Counted from the stretch's first letter, positions 1 through 8,465 are shown. The stretch is DNA of 64,000 nucleotides from RYN-230 sp963770545 (GCA_963770545.1 CAVYQF010000043.1:496001-560000), one strand, 5' to 3'. Notes: generated by a model from the letters alone, not told the origin. Numbers and translations are program-made.

Positions 1-447
1 TGGGAGGTGCTCCGCCCCGGCGGCCACCTCGCATTCTGGAGTGCCGGCCACGTGTTTCCCGACGGGGGTGACCCGTTCTTCCAGGAGATCCAGCAGGTCT
101 ACGACGAGATCGGTGAAGGTCAGCCCCCCGGCGAGGGTTTCCCCCGCCCGGGTGAGCTGCGGGAGCAGGGCACCGAGATCGAGGCGGGCGGGCTGTTCGA
201 GGTGTCGGCTATCCGGCACTTCGACTGGGAGCGGGCCTATGACGCAGAGAGCTATATCGCGCTACTCCGGACGTTCTCCGGCCACATCGCCATGGAGCAG
301 TGGCAGCAGGACCGGCTCTACGGGGAGATCCGGCGCCGCCTGGCCCGGCGCCCGGGCCATTCCGTCCGCCGCCACTGGGGCGCGGTTCTGCACGTCGCGC
401 GCCGCCGGGATGACGCGGCGAAGGACGGCTCAGGCGGACGTGTGTGA
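1..447 (+). CDS. Class I SAM-dependent methyltransferase, C-terminal part
   Basis: The gene enters from the left edge, so its start and SAM-binding Rossmann core are missing. The first visible residues read WEVLRPGGHLAFW, the typical post-motif segment (LRPGG) of class I methyltransferases. The remainder has the mixed helical C-terminus of this family and ends in a basic tail. The frame is open from base 1, so an internal GTG at position 7 is not a start. Substrate cannot be inferred. The stop at 445-447 is followed by about 140 bases of promoter region for the UspA gene. The family call is good; the function is unknown. Confidence 0.75.
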   Translation, partial: WEVLRPGGHLAFWSAGHVFPDGGDPFFQEIQQVYDEIGEGQPPGEGFPRPGELREQGTEIEAGGLFEVSAIRHFDWERAYDAESYIALLRTFSGHIAMEQWQQDRLYGEIRRRLARRPGHSVRRHWGAVLHVARRRDDAAKDGSGGRV

Positions 448-470
448 CTGGAGTGAATAGAGTCCGGATC

Positions 471-484
471 GGGACCAAAGACCC
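471..484. promoter_or_regulatory. DosR/DevR-like box upstream of UspA
   Basis: The 14-mer GGGACCAAAGACCC matches the known DosR core (GGGACTWWAGTCCC) at 12 of 14 positions. It lies about 105 bases before the UspA start. DosR boxes often precede universal stress genes in actinobacteria. The match is imperfect, so this is a candidate only. Confidence 0.35.
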
Positions 485-589
485 CCTTAACGTACCCCAA
501 GGGCTCTGGACAGGGCCGAAAACCTCGCCATCCTGAGGAGTGATTCTCCGACCTGGGGAATGCGGGGCTGGATCCGGAAGGAGTCGCTC

Positions 590-1027
590 ATGGCTGGCAT
601 CGTGGTGGGGATCGACGGATCGGATAACGCTTCCCGCGCACTGGACTGGGCGCTGAAAGAGGCGGCCGCCCATCACGCCCCGCTGACCGTGATCACCGTG
701 CATGAGGTGGCCTCGAATGCCTGGACGGGCAACCCCATCATCTTGCCGCCGGACCAGGACGAGGTGGCGAAGATCCGGAGCCGGGTCGAGGAGATAGTCA
801 CGCAGGCTGCAGCGCAGGCCGGCGATCCGGGGCCCGCGTCGATCACCGTCCGCGCCGAGATAGGCCTGGCTGCCCGGGTGCTGATCGAGGCATCCCATAA
901 CGCTGACCTACTGGTGGTGGGATCACGCGGCGGCGGGGGCTTCGCTCGCACGCTGCTGGGCTCGGTCAGCGCGCAAGTCGTCCAGCACTCGGAGTCCCCG
1001 GTGGTCGTGGTGCCTGACCGGAAGTAG
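590..1027 (+). CDS. Universal stress protein, UspA family
   Basis: A 145-residue single-domain Usp. It opens with the usual IVVGIDGSDNASRALDWA segment and carries the ATP-binding signature G-2X-G-9X-G-S/T near residues 110-124 (GSRG, nine residues, GSVS), so it should be of the nucleotide-binding class. The start at 590 is chosen because GGAAGGAG lies about seven bases upstream; an ATG 30 bases earlier has no such site and adds an untypical leader. It is convergent with the STAS gene (20-base gap). It is cytosolic and likely induced by hypoxia or starvation if the DosR-like box upstream is real. Confidence 0.92.
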   Translation: MAGIVVGIDGSDNASRALDWALKEAAAHHAPLTVITVHEVASNAWTGNPIILPPDQDEVAKIRSRVEEIVTQAAAQAGDPGPASITVRAEIGLAARVLIEASHNADLLVVGSRGGGGFARTLLGSVSAQVVQHSESPVVVVPDRK

Positions 1028-1047
1028 GGCCACCACGTGAGCCCGGG

Positions 1048-1449
1048 TCAGGCCGCGGCGAGGGTGCCGGCCCGGGCAAATCCGCCGCCAGGCGCGGCGG
1101 TCGCGGCGTGGACGGTCGGGTAGATGGACAGGTGCCGATGCAGCCCGGTGATGTGCAGCACCCGGGCTGCAGGCGGCGAAACCGCGGCGAGCCGAAGGAA
1201 GCCTCCCAGCACGCGGGCCCGGTGGCTCGCGCCGACCAGCACGGCGAGACCGCTGGCGTCACAGAAGGACACCCGGGACAGGTCGAGAACCAGGCGGCTG
1301 GCGCCGGGGCGGAGCAGCCCAAGGAGCTGCTCGCGCAGGCCGGGCGCGCTGGCCAGGTCGAGGTCACCGGACAATTGGGCGATGGTGACCCCGTCCGTGA
1401 TGCGGACTGGAAAGCCGGGGGCGGGATGGACCGTGGTGCCGGAGTTCAT
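1048..1449 (-). CDS. STAS-domain anti-sigma factor antagonist
   Basis: A 133-residue SpoIIAA/RsbV-type protein. The STAS fold is recognisable from VTIAQLSGDLDLASAPGLRE through LVLDLSRVSFCDASGLAVLV; the DASG serine is the position phosphorylated by the partner anti-sigma kinase in this family. The C-terminal strand pattern (residues 85-110) is normal, followed by a short Gly/Ala-rich tail. No anti-sigma kinase or sigma factor gene lies beside it, so it acts with partners encoded elsewhere. No strong ribosome binding site is visible before the ATG. Confidence 0.88.
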   Translation of the reverse strand: MNSGTTVHPAPGFPVRITDGVTIAQLSGDLDLASAPGLREQLLGLLRPGASRLVLDLSRVSFCDASGLAVLVGASHRARVLGGFLRLAAVSPPAARVLHITGLHRHLSIYPTVHAATAAPGGGFARAGTLAAA

Positions 1450-1528
1450 CGTGGGTATCCGATCCGGTCGAGGGGACCAGGTGGCCGGATAGCTCCCTGG
1501 TCCCGAGCGCGCTGCGGCCCGGCCGGGC

Positions 1529-1846
1529 TCAGCGGTGTCCTTCCGCCCCAGGCGGCTGGCCCGTGCTGGTGCCTGGGCCCGCGAGCACGGCCAGGACTTC
1601 CCCGATGGTCCGCTCTCGGCTGGTGGGCTCCGGCAGCGGCTGATGCACCTGGATCTGGTAATGGTTGCGGCGGCCGTCCTTGTGCTTGCTGAGGTAGCCC
1701 GCCGCGGTCAGGTCGCTGACGATGCCGAAAGCGCTTCGCTCGGTGATGCCCAGGCTGGCCGCGATGTCGCGCAGCCGCATTCCCGGGTCGTGTGCGAGAA
1801 ACAGCAGCACACGTCCGTGGTTGCTTAGGAAGCCCCAGCTGCCCAT
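1529..1846 (-). CDS. Winged helix-turn-helix transcriptional regulator (MarR/ArsR-like)
   Basis: A small one-domain DNA-binding protein. The pattern NHGRVLLFLAHDPGMRLRDIAASLGITERSAFGIVSDLTAAGYLSKHKDGRRNHY is a textbook winged helix: helix-turn-helix at LRDIAASLGITERSA and a basic wing at KDGRRNHY. The C-terminal 35 residues are Pro/Gly rich and probably disordered. I take the internal ATG at 1846, since relatives begin close to the GFLSNHGRVLL segment; an ATG at 1864 is an alternative and would sit on the repeat at 1864-1884. That inverted and direct repeat directly upstream suggests autoregulation. Ligand unknown. Confidence 0.75.
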   Translation of the reverse strand: MGSWGFLSNHGRVLLFLAHDPGMRLRDIAASLGITERSAFGIVSDLTAAGYLSKHKDGRRNHYQIQVHQPLPEPTSRERTIGEVLAVLAGPGTSTGQPPGAEGHR

Positions 1847-1863
1847 ATCTGGAAAATACCACA

Positions 1864-1884
1864 TTTCCGGAAAAGAATTTCCGG
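1864..1884. promoter_or_regulatory. Candidate operator: TTTCCGG repeats
   Basis: CCGGAAA and TTTCCGG form a perfect 7-bp inverted repeat with a 4-base spacer at 1867-1884. The heptamer TTTCCGG also occurs as a direct repeat (1864 and 1878, 14 bases apart). It lies just upstream of the winged-helix regulator start in an AT-richer patch, where a repressor site would be expected. Confidence 0.45.
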
Positions 1885-2002
1885 TTTTTGGTTGCCGGTA
1901 ATAGGAGCTGGGGGCAGGCAGGCGGTCGGGGCGGCTCGCCCTGGGGGCCGGGAGCCGGCTTCCCGCCGGGTGCGGGCGGCCGGGACCGGGCGGCTAAGCC
2001 CT

Positions 2003-2030
2003 GCGGACGGAGCCGCGCGGACGGAGCCGC
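2003..2030. repeat. Perfect 14-bp tandem duplication
   Basis: GCGGACGGAGCCGC occurs twice back to back at 2003-2016 and 2017-2030, just downstream of the small protein gene that ends at 2036. It is probably a replication-slippage duplication; no function is suggested. Confidence 0.7.
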
Positions 2031-2035
2031 ACTGG

Positions 2036-2245
2036 TCAGAGCTTGGTCAGCTTGGTGTAAGGGGCGCTGATCCGGTGCGTGACGGCGCCGAATTCGACGA
2101 CCACCGCCCCCGCCTCGATGGTGATCACGCGGCCGAGACCATACCGGTCATGCGTCACCAGGTCCTGCGCCTCGAACTCCTCGACAGGCTGCGGTGCCGG
2201 CGTCGGCCTATTGAACGGGCTTCCGGGGACGGGACGCCGGGTCAC
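2036..2245 (-). CDS. Conserved small protein with a UvrD/CarD-like beta-barrel motif
   Basis: A 69-residue protein that I recognise only as a conserved actinobacterial hypothetical. Residues 23-69 (FEAQDLVTHDRYGLGRVITIE, then VVVEFG, RISAPYTKLTKL) resemble the small Tudor-like barrel found at the end of UvrD/PcrA helicases and in CarD-type RNA-polymerase binding proteins, where VxHxxYGxGxV starts the fold. The first 20 residues are Pro-rich. A role in nucleic-acid or polymerase binding is inference. The GTG start lacks a clear ribosome binding site. Confidence 0.6.
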   Translation of the reverse strand: MTRRPVPGSPFNRPTPAPQPVEEFEAQDLVTHDRYGLGRVITIEAGAVVVEFGAVTHRISAPYTKLTKL

Positions 2246-2335
2246 GGCGTGGGCTGGTTTCTCATCAAGACCAGTATGCGGCCTGCAGGCCGGCAGGGCG
2301 AGCTACCCATCCGGCCCACCCCAGGTGCTGGGCCT

Positions 2336-2635
2336 TTACAGCGGGGCGGTGACCCAGTGCCAGCCTTCCGCCTTGTCGCATACCGGGTGCACTACCGCGG
2401 AACCCGACGCGTCGGACAGCTGGGCCACGACCCGGATCAGCTGGTGGTGGAAGTCCTCCGGCGTGTGCGGCCCCTCGTGCGGGGCGATCGCGACCAGCGT
2501 CACGGCTGACTGCTCCCCGCCGGCCAGCCGGACGGTGACGTTGCCGTTGTAGTCCCGGCCGACCGCCACGATCGACGCGGCCCGGATAATGTCACTGCCG
2601 TCGTCCTTGGCGACCCACACATCGGGCGCATTCAT
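2336..2635 (-). CDS. Conserved hypothetical protein
   Basis: A 99-residue soluble protein. The start at 2635 is supported by GGAGG nine bases upstream. The sequence MNAPDVWVAKDDGSDIIRAASIVAV followed by beta-rich segments (VTVRLAGGEQSAVTLVAI) and a C-terminal half with HxxPEDFHHQLIRVVAQLSDASG suggests a small alpha/beta fold. No catalytic motif or membrane segment is visible and I do not recognise the family. It may share transcription with the desaturase gene upstream on the same strand (48-base gap). Confidence 0.6.
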   Translation of the reverse strand: MNAPDVWVAKDDGSDIIRAASIVAVGRDYNGNVTVRLAGGEQSAVTLVAIAPHEGPHTPEDFHHQLIRVVAQLSDASGSAVVHPVCDKAEGWHWVTAPL

Positions 2636-2683
2636 GCGTCCCACCTCCCAGCTCATCCAGCGGCCCCCCCACACTGGCACAAA

Positions 2684-3758
2684 TCAGTACTCGAGCTCCG
2701 GGCGAAGCGGGCCACCGACGGTGTTCAGGTGCCGCAGGACCTGAACGTAAGAGTCCACCAGACCGGTCTCGTGGTAGGCGATCCCGTGCTGCTCGCAGTA
2801 CGCGCGCACGGGAGCCTGGGCGCGGCGCAGGCTGGGCCTGGGCATGGAGGGGAACAGGTGGTGCTCGATCTGGTAGTTAAGGCCGCCGAGGGCGAAGTCG
2901 GTGAACCAGTTACCCCGGATGTTCCGGGAGGTGACGACCTGGCGGCGGAGGAAACCGACCTTCTCGTTCTCGCCGAACATGGCCATGCCCTTGTGATTGG
3001 GGGCGAACGAGCACCCCAGGTACAGCCCGAACACACCTTGCTGGATAAGGAGGAAAGCCACCGCCTGCAGCGGGGACAGCACCAGGAACACCGCGATCAG
3101 GTAGCCGATGATGTGCGCGGCCAGCAAGGTCCCGTCCGCTAGCTTGACCGCTGTGCTCCGGTGGCCCAGCAGGGTCCGGAACCCGGCGACGTGCAGATGC
3201 AGGCCTTCCAGGAGCAGCATGGGAAAGAACAGCCAGGCCTGGTAGCCGGCCAGCAGGCGCCCGAGGCCGCCGCGCGCCCGGGCTTGCTCCGGGGTGAAGG
3301 CGACCGCCCGGCCCCCGATGTCGGGATCCCGGCCGACCTGGTTGGGGTGGGCATGATGCCGGTTGTGCTTGGACGTCCACCAGCCGAAGCTGAGCCCGAT
3401 CAGCAGGTTGCCATGAATCCGGCCGATCACGTCGTCGGTCCGCTTGGAACCGGAGATCTGCCGGTGACCGGCATCATGACCGATGAACCCGGTCTGGGTG
3501 AACATCACGCCCAGGAAGACTGCGACCAGCAGCTGCCACCACGAGCGGCCGAGCAGGAAAAACACGGCCCACCCGCCGAGCAGCAGGAGCAGGTTGACGC
3601 CGATCTTGACGATGTAGTAGCCGCGGCGCCGACGGAGCAGGCCGGCCCCGCACCAGGCGGGACAACTGCGCGTAGTCACTGCCCGGGCCGGCGTCCGCTG
3701 GGTCCCGCCTGACTATCGGCGGTCGTTCAGAAGCTGGACTTGCCGCGTCAACGGTCAA
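2684..3758 (-). CDS. Membrane fatty-acid desaturase, apparent frameshift near the N-terminus
   Basis: Iron-dependent membrane desaturase (acyl-CoA or acyl-lipid type). All three histidine boxes are present: HDAGH, HNRHH and QIEHH (in QIEHHLFPSMPR), with hydrophobic pairs between them. The uninterrupted frame covers 2684-3679. The family's N-terminal segment (SERPPIVRR to GSDYAQLSRLVR) is found in another frame from a TTG at 3758 with AGGAGG upstream, and joins GLLRRRRGYYIVKIG if one base of the CCCC run at 3646-3649 is removed. So this is either a sequencing error or a mutated gene; if translated from 3679 the protein would start with nonnative residues. The catalytic part is intact. Confidence 0.8.
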
Positions 3759-3860
3759 CCTCGTCCTCCTGCGGCGAGCATTGCGCGGCCAGTCATCAGC
3801 CGCTGGGCGACAGTGGCGCCGCAGGGTCCGGGCGGCTGAGTCTTTAGAACGAGTATGCAA

Positions 3861-3888
3861 CAGGCCCGCGCCTCGCGGCGCGGGCCTG
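3861..3888 (-). terminator. Hairpin after cspA
   Basis: CAGGCCCGCGCC and GGCGCGGGCCTG form a perfect 12-bp stem with a TCGC loop, 15 bases beyond the cspA stop. No long T tract follows, as is usual in high-GC actinobacteria. It separates cspA from the desaturase gene. Confidence 0.75.
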
Positions 3889-3902
3889 CCGCTGTCAAAC
3901 CG

Positions 3903-4106
3903 TCAGACTGCGTGAACCTGATCGGCCTGCGGGCCCTTCGGGCCCTGCTTGGTGGTGTATTCCACCTTCTGGTTCTCGGCCAGGGTGCGGTAACCACCCA
4001 TGTCGATCGCCGAGTGGTGGACGAAGACGTCGGCGGTGCCGTCGTCGGGGGCGATGAAGCCGAAGCCCTTATCAGGGTTGAACCACTTCACGGTGCCTTG
4101 CGCCAT
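3903..4106 (-). CDS. cspA: Cold-shock protein, CspA family
   Basis: A 67-residue single cold-shock domain. It contains GTVKWFNPDKGFGFI with RNP1 (KGFGFI) and RNP2 (VFVHHSAI), the aromatic residues that stack on single-stranded RNA or DNA. Length and sequence are typical of actinobacterial CspA, an RNA chaperone that melts structure at low temperature. It lies downstream of a DEAD-box helicase on the same strand with a 245-base gap that should hold its own promoter and the long leader usual for csp mRNAs. A strong hairpin follows the gene. Confidence 0.96.
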   Translation of the reverse strand: MAQGTVKWFNPDKGFGFIAPDDGTADVFVHHSAIDMGGYRTLAENQKVEYTTKQGPKGPQADQVHAV

Positions 4107-4351
4107 CTGCTGTCTCCTTCAAAGACGAGCTCCAAGCCCGCGCGGATTGCGGGGGCCAGCTGCTGGTTGCCCGCCTTCGGGAGGAAACGATCCACAGCCG
4201 AACGGCAAACGCCCACTGTCGAAAATGCGGGCGCCTTCACGATCGCCAACGTCGACAACAACTGTCACGAACAGCGTCCTGCCGCGGCCGGGTATTCCCG
4301 TCCCTCGGCCCTTCCCGGTCTCCGGAACCGGGGGGCCTGCGGGCCACGGGG

Positions 4352-5668
4352 TCAGCGCCTGCGGCGCCCCCGGTATCCGGCGGACATGGCGACCGCAGCG
4401 CTCCCGGTGCCGGGCAGAGCGACAGCCGACGCCTCACGGTCGGGGAGCAGCGCGGCTGAGCCGGCCCGGCTGGCCCGGGGACCGGCGATGGAACGCACCA
4501 GCGCTGAGCCGGGGCTGACGTTGGCCGTCAGCGGGGCCACGCCGGCCTGGCGCATCAGGACGCGCACGTCGCCCGCTTGCGCGGGCGTCTGCACGGTGAT
4601 CACTACACCGGCCGCGCCGGCCCGGGCAGTACGGCCCGATCGGTGCAGGTACGCCTTGTGCTCTGTGGGCGGGTCAGCGTGGATCACCAGGTCGATACCG
4701 TCCACGTGGATACCGCGGGCGGCGATGTCCGTGGCAACCAGAACCCGGGCGGCACCAGAGGCAAAAGACGCCAGGTTCCGCTCCCTGGCCCCCTGCCTCA
4801 GGTTGCCGTGCAGTTCCGCCGCGGGCACCCCGGCCCCGGCCAGCTGGCGGGTGAGCTTCTGCGCGCCGTGCTTGGTGCGGGTGAAGACCAGCGACCGGTT
4901 GTCGCCGCCTGCCAGCGCCGCGACCACGTTCACCCGGTCCCCGGGCGAGACGGTGAGCAGGTGATGCACCATCGCGGCCGGGGCGGCCGCGGCCGAGTTG
5001 ACCGAATGCACCGCCGGGTCGCTGAGGAACCGCCGCACCAGCACATCGACGGCCTTGTCCAGGGTGGCGGAGAACAGCATTCGCTGGCCCTCCCGCGGGG
5101 TGGCTTCCATCAGCCGCCGCACCACCGGCAGGAATCCGAGGTCGGCCATGTGGTCGGCCTCGTCGATCACGCTGATTTCCACGTCGCTCAGATGGCAGTG
5201 CCCCTGCTCGATGAGATCGGCCAGCCGCCCTGGGCACGCGACCACGATGTCCACCCGGTTGCGGAGCGCCGTCACCTGGGCATTCTGCCCGATGCCGCCG
5301 AAGATGGTCGTCACCGTCAGGTCCATCGCCGCGGCCAGAGGCGCGATCACGGCGTGCACCTGGCTGGCCAGTTCCCGGGTGGGAACCAGGACGAGGCCGC
5401 GGGGGTGGCAGGCCAGGGTGTGCCCGTCCGCCAGGCCCGCGACGAGCGGGATCGCGAATCCGAGCGTCTTGCCGGACCCGGTCCGCCCGCGGCCCAGGAT
5501 GTCCAGCCCGGCCAGCGCGTCGGGCAGGGTGGCGGCCTGGATCGGGAACGGCGTGCGGATGCCCGTCCCGGTCAGGACGCTGACCAGCGGCGCGGGAACG
5601 CCGAAGTCGGCGAAGGTGCCGTGGAGCGGATTTCGGGCAGGCGTTTTTTCAATAGGCACAGCGGTCAT
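4352..5668 (-). CDS. DEAD-box ATP-dependent RNA helicase
   Basis: A 438-residue helicase with both RecA domains. Seen motifs: Q motif (F19 to Q44), motif I GRTGSGKT (61-68), PTREL, GG, CPGRL, DEAD (169-172), SAT, and in domain 2 LVFTRTKHGAQKL, VATDIAARGIHV and HRSGRTARAG. The C-terminal tail ends in YRGRRRR, a basic RNA-binding end. The start at 5668 is preferred over 5782 because the Q-motif region follows at normal distance. With cspA downstream it suggests a cold-adaptation pair that unwinds structured mRNA or rRNA precursors. Close to RhlE/CsdA-type helicases; exact orthology is unclear. Confidence 0.93.
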   Translation of the reverse strand: MTAVPIEKTPARNPLHGTFADFGVPAPLVSVLTGTGIRTPFPIQAATLPDALAGLDILGRGRTGSGKTLGFAIPLVAGLADGHTLACHPRGLVLVPTRELASQVHAVIAPLAAAMDLTVTTIFGGIGQNAQVTALRNRVDIVVACPGRLADLIEQGHCHLSDVEISVIDEADHMADLGFLPVVRRLMEATPREGQRMLFSATLDKAVDVLVRRFLSDPAVHSVNSAAAAPAAMVHHLLTVSPGDRVNVVAALAGGDNRSLVFTRTKHGAQKLTRQLAGAGVPAAELHGNLRQGARERNLASFASGAARVLVATDIAARGIHVDGIDLVIHADPPTEHKAYLHRSGRTARAGAAGVVITVQTPAQAGDVRVLMRQAGVAPLTANVSPGSALVRSIAGPRASRAGSAALLPDREASAVALPGTGSAAVAMSAGYRGRRRR

Positions 5669-5942
5669 ACCGTAATGTCTCCCAGACTTAGGGTGGCCGC
5701 ATTTGAGGGCCGCCACGTCCGTGGAAACCAGCTCGCTCACCGAGCGACGTACGACCGGCGCGCCCTGATGGCTGCGCCTCACGATGTACCGTGTTGCCTC
5801 ACCCTATCGCACACGTCTCATCCGTCGCGGCTTCCCTCTGCTCCAGCCGGTTCCGCTCTGCTACTACTGCGCCCTGCTACGCAGGCGCATAACGAGATGA
5901 TCATCATCGACTTGGGCGCGGCGACCAGGCATCCTCTGATAC

Positions 5943-6301
5943 ATGGGGCCAGCAGACACCACTCCGCGGCCAGGATCCGCGGACCGCGGGACCGGCGGGC
6001 ACGCCGGCGGCGGGCGTGACCGCGTGGCCGGCCGGGACGGCCTGGCCCACCAGCGCGAGGATCAGGCCGACCAGCGGGAGGACCGGATCGATCAGCTCAT
6101 GCAGGCTCGGGGGTGTCCACGGAAAGCGTCCACCAGCGGGCCCAGGAAGCGATCATCCGGTCCCGCCAGCTCATCGCCAGAAGCGCCGCCGCCATGGATC
6201 GCTGCGAGGCCCTGCTGCGGCGCCAGGTTCAGCGCGCCAGCCAGGAACAGTCGGCGACGGATAGAGAGACCGCCCGCAGCAGGCGCGACCCGGGCCCCTG
6301 A
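5943..6301 (+). pseudogene. Helical low-complexity stress-type protein, frameshifted
   Basis: The first frame encodes DRVAGRDGLAHQREDQADQRED, the charged repeat seen in a group of small actinobacterial helical proteins. The expected continuation (HQRAQEAIIRSRQLIARSA and following) is in a different frame from about 6113. A single additional G in the G5 run at 6109-6113 would join them into one protein of about 120 residues. Alternatively a GTG at 6113 starts a separate 62-residue protein, but no ribosome binding site precedes it. The function of the family is unknown. It precedes the SnoaL-like gene by 13 bases. Confidence 0.45.
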
Positions 6302-6314
6302 CGGAAGGGCGCAG

Positions 6315-6794
6315 GTGACCACCGCGATCGCGCAGTTCATGCGGGAGCTGGAGCGGGTGTGGGACGAGCACCGGGAAGCGGCGATCGTCCGCCGCGACCT
6401 GGCCGCGTCGCTGGCACACCTGGCGGCCGAGCCGTCGGTCTGGCACCTGCCGGCCATGACCGGTGCCGCCGGCCGCCAGGATTTCGAGCGGTTCTACGCC
6501 GAGGCATTCCTCCCTCACGTGCCCGCCGACCTGGTCCTCACCCGGATGTCCCGGACCGTGGACCGCTTCCACCTGGTCGATGAGACGACGGTGTCGTTCA
6601 CCCATGACCAAGAGCTGCCCTGGCTGCTGCCGGGGGTCCCCCCAACGCGGCGGCGAGCCGCGGTGCTCGCCGTCGCGATCGTGGGCTTCGAGCGTGGGCG
6701 GATCCAGTCGCAGCGGATCCTGTGGGATCACGCGACACTTACCGCCCAGCTGGGGATCGGCGCCCGTGTCGAGATCACCTGGGAGGGCTCCTGA
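6315..6794 (+). CDS. SnoaL/NTF2-like protein
   Basis: A 159-residue protein. GTG at 6315 is supported by GGAAGGG upstream. The sequence (MRELERVWDEHREAAIVRRDLAASLAHLA, then VWHLPAMTGAAGRQDFERFYAEAFLPHVP) resembles the SnoaL-like branch of the NTF2 cone fold used by small cyclases, isomerases and by many proteins of unknown role. The stop overlaps the start of the MBL hydrolase (TGATG), so the two are translationally coupled and probably act on related substrates. Catalytic residues cannot be assigned. Confidence 0.7.
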   Translation: MTTAIAQFMRELERVWDEHREAAIVRRDLAASLAHLAAEPSVWHLPAMTGAAGRQDFERFYAEAFLPHVPADLVLTRMSRTVDRFHLVDETTVSFTHDQELPWLLPGVPPTRRRAAVLAVAIVGFERGRIQSQRILWDHATLTAQLGIGARVEITWEGS

Positions 6795-7846
6795 TGTGTG
6801 ACTCACCAGCGGACCCGCGGGAGGTGGCAGTGGCCGTCCCGCGTCCGGCGCCCGGATCCGCGGTCGATCCGATCGCGCTGGAGCCCGTCGACGAAATCGT
6901 GATCACCACACTGGTCGACAACGTGTTTGACGGCCTGCTGACCGGTGACGAACGCACCACCCGGGCACCCTTGAGGGCCGGCCGGACCCAGGCCCCGCAG
7001 TTCGAGACCGGATCGACGACGACCGGGATGAGGGCCGAGCACGGCTTCTCGGCGCTGGTCAGCGTCCGCCGCGGCACCAGCACGACGACCCTGCTGTTCG
7101 ATACCGGCCTGTCTCCTGACGCGATGGTCACCAACGCCGGCCTGCTCGGCACCGATCTGTCCCAGATCCAGGCGGTCGTCCTCAGCCACGGTCATTTCGA
7201 TCACGCCGGCGGCCTGGCCGGGCTGGCGGGAAAGCAGGGCACCCGGTCGCTCCCCATGGTGGTGCACCCGATGATCTGGACTCGGCGGCGCCTGGCGGTG
7301 CCCGGCCGCGAGCCTGACGAGCTGCCTACGCTGAGCAAACGGGCTCTCGAGGGCGAGGGTTTCGCGGTGATCGAGCGCCGGGAGCCCTCCCTGCTCGCCG
7401 ACGGCTGCGTGCTGATCACCGGAGAGATCGACCGGACCACCGACTTCGAGCACGGCATGCCCCCGCCCCACCAGCGGTGGACCGGCTCGACGTGGCAGCA
7501 CGACCCCCTGGTCATCGACGATCAGGCCCTCGTCGTGCAGGTCCGCGGGCGCGGCCTCGTGGTGCTCACCGGCTGCGGGCACGCGGGCGTGGTCAACATC
7601 GTCCGGCACGCCCAGCGGCTCACCGGCGTGCCCCGCCTGTCCGGCCTGGTCGGCGGCCTGCACCTGAGCGGCCCGGCGTTCGAGCCGATCATCGGCCCGA
7701 CCGTGGACGCGCTTACCGGGAAGAACCCGGACCTCCTGGTGCCCGGGCACTGCACCGGCTGGCGCGCCCAGCATGCTCTCGCGGCGGCCCTGCCGGATGC
7801 CTGGGTCGCGGGCAGCAGCGGCTCCTCATTCCGGCTCGCCGCCTGA
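6794..7846 (+). CDS. MBL-fold metallohydrolase (COG1237 type)
   Basis: A 350-residue metallo-beta-lactamase-fold enzyme. The zinc motif HGHFDHAGG follows FDTGLSPDAMVTNAGLLG; TGCGHAGVVNIV and GGLHLSGPAF match the family that includes dihydropterin ribofuranosyl-aminobenzene-phosphate synthase-like proteins, and the closing LLVPGHCTGW supplies the last metal histidine. The start at 6794 overlaps the SnoaL stop and has GGGAGGG six bases upstream. About 40 residues precede the fold. Likely a cytosolic hydrolase; the substrate is unknown. A bidirectional hairpin follows. Confidence 0.88.
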   Translation: MCDSPADPREVAVAVPRPAPGSAVDPIALEPVDEIVITTLVDNVFDGLLTGDERTTRAPLRAGRTQAPQFETGSTTTGMRAEHGFSALVSVRRGTSTTTLLFDTGLSPDAMVTNAGLLGTDLSQIQAVVLSHGHFDHAGGLAGLAGKQGTRSLPMVVHPMIWTRRRLAVPGREPDELPTLSKRALEGEGFAVIERREPSLLADGCVLITGEIDRTTDFEHGMPPPHQRWTGSTWQHDPLVIDDQALVVQVRGRGLVVLTGCGHAGVVNIVRHAQRLTGVPRLSGLVGGLHLSGPAFEPIIGPTVDALTGKNPDLLVPGHCTGWRAQHALAAALPDAWVAGSSGSSFRLAA

Positions 7847-7903
7847 CCGCGTAACGAATCCGGGGCCGCCGTCGCTAACTTCAGTGAATGGCCTCTCCCC
7901 GGG

Positions 7904-7939
7904 CAGTGCCCCGGCCGACCCCCGCGGGCCGGGGCACTG
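7904..7939. terminator. Bidirectional hairpin between convergent genes
   Basis: CAGTGCCCCGGCC (7904-7916) and GGCCGGGGCACTG (7927-7939) pair perfectly over 13 bp with a 10-base loop. It lies between the MBL hydrolase and the convergent VOC gene and can serve both strands. Confidence 0.75.
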
Positions 7940-7966
7940 TCAGGCCACGCCGCGGAATGCACTGGG

Positions 7967-8317
7967 TCAGGGCGCCACAGGCGACGGGTGCCGGGGCTCG
8001 TAGATGGGGAGTTCCGAGCCGTCAGGCAGCCGGATCGCGGCCAGAAGCCCCCAGCCCTGATCGGTGACATCTTTCGCCACGTCCACCCCTTTGCCCCGCA
8101 ATTCGGCGAGCGTGGCGCGGATGTCATCACACATCAGGTAAAGCTCATGACGGGTATCACCGTCGGCTGGATGGACGGCCAGCTCAGCCGGGGGAAGCGC
8201 GAAAATCAGCCAGCCGCCACCCGCGTCAACCGACGACAGGCCGAGCACGTCCCTGAAGAACGCACGCACCTGCTCAGCCTCGGGCGAGAACACGATCGCA
8301 TGCATGCCGGTGATCAC
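7967..8317 (-). CDS. VOC-family (glyoxalase-like) protein
   Basis: A 116-residue two-motif VOC domain. MHAIVFSPEAEQVRAFFRDVLGL is the first beta-alpha-beta unit and the C-terminal IRLPDGSELPIYEP supplies the acidic metal-ligand position. Histidines in LAVHPADGDTRHELY are consistent with a metal site. Such proteins serve as glyoxalases, dioxygenases or antibiotic-binding proteins; nothing local decides which. It may start at GTG 8317 or ATG 8305. Confidence 0.85.
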   Translation of the reverse strand: MITGMHAIVFSPEAEQVRAFFRDVLGLSSVDAGGGWLIFALPPAELAVHPADGDTRHELYLMCDDIRATLAELRGKGVDVAKDVTDQGWGLLAAIRLPDGSELPIYEPRHPSPVAP

Positions 8318-8465
8318 CGGGCGATTCTAACCACCGCCCGGGGAACGCAACGTGTTCAACCACGCCCAGTGGATCACCCCGGCCGCTCCCTCGTGGCCAG
8401 CTGCCGGCCATCGTGAGCGCCGGGTGGTTTTCGTTATCTGAAACGATCGTCGTGAGCTGTGCTGG

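Noticed and set aside
209..898. Long minus-strand frame opposite the methyltransferase end and UspA
   Set aside because: Arg/Pro/Gly-rich composition with no family likeness; it is a GC-bias shadow of the UspA gene.
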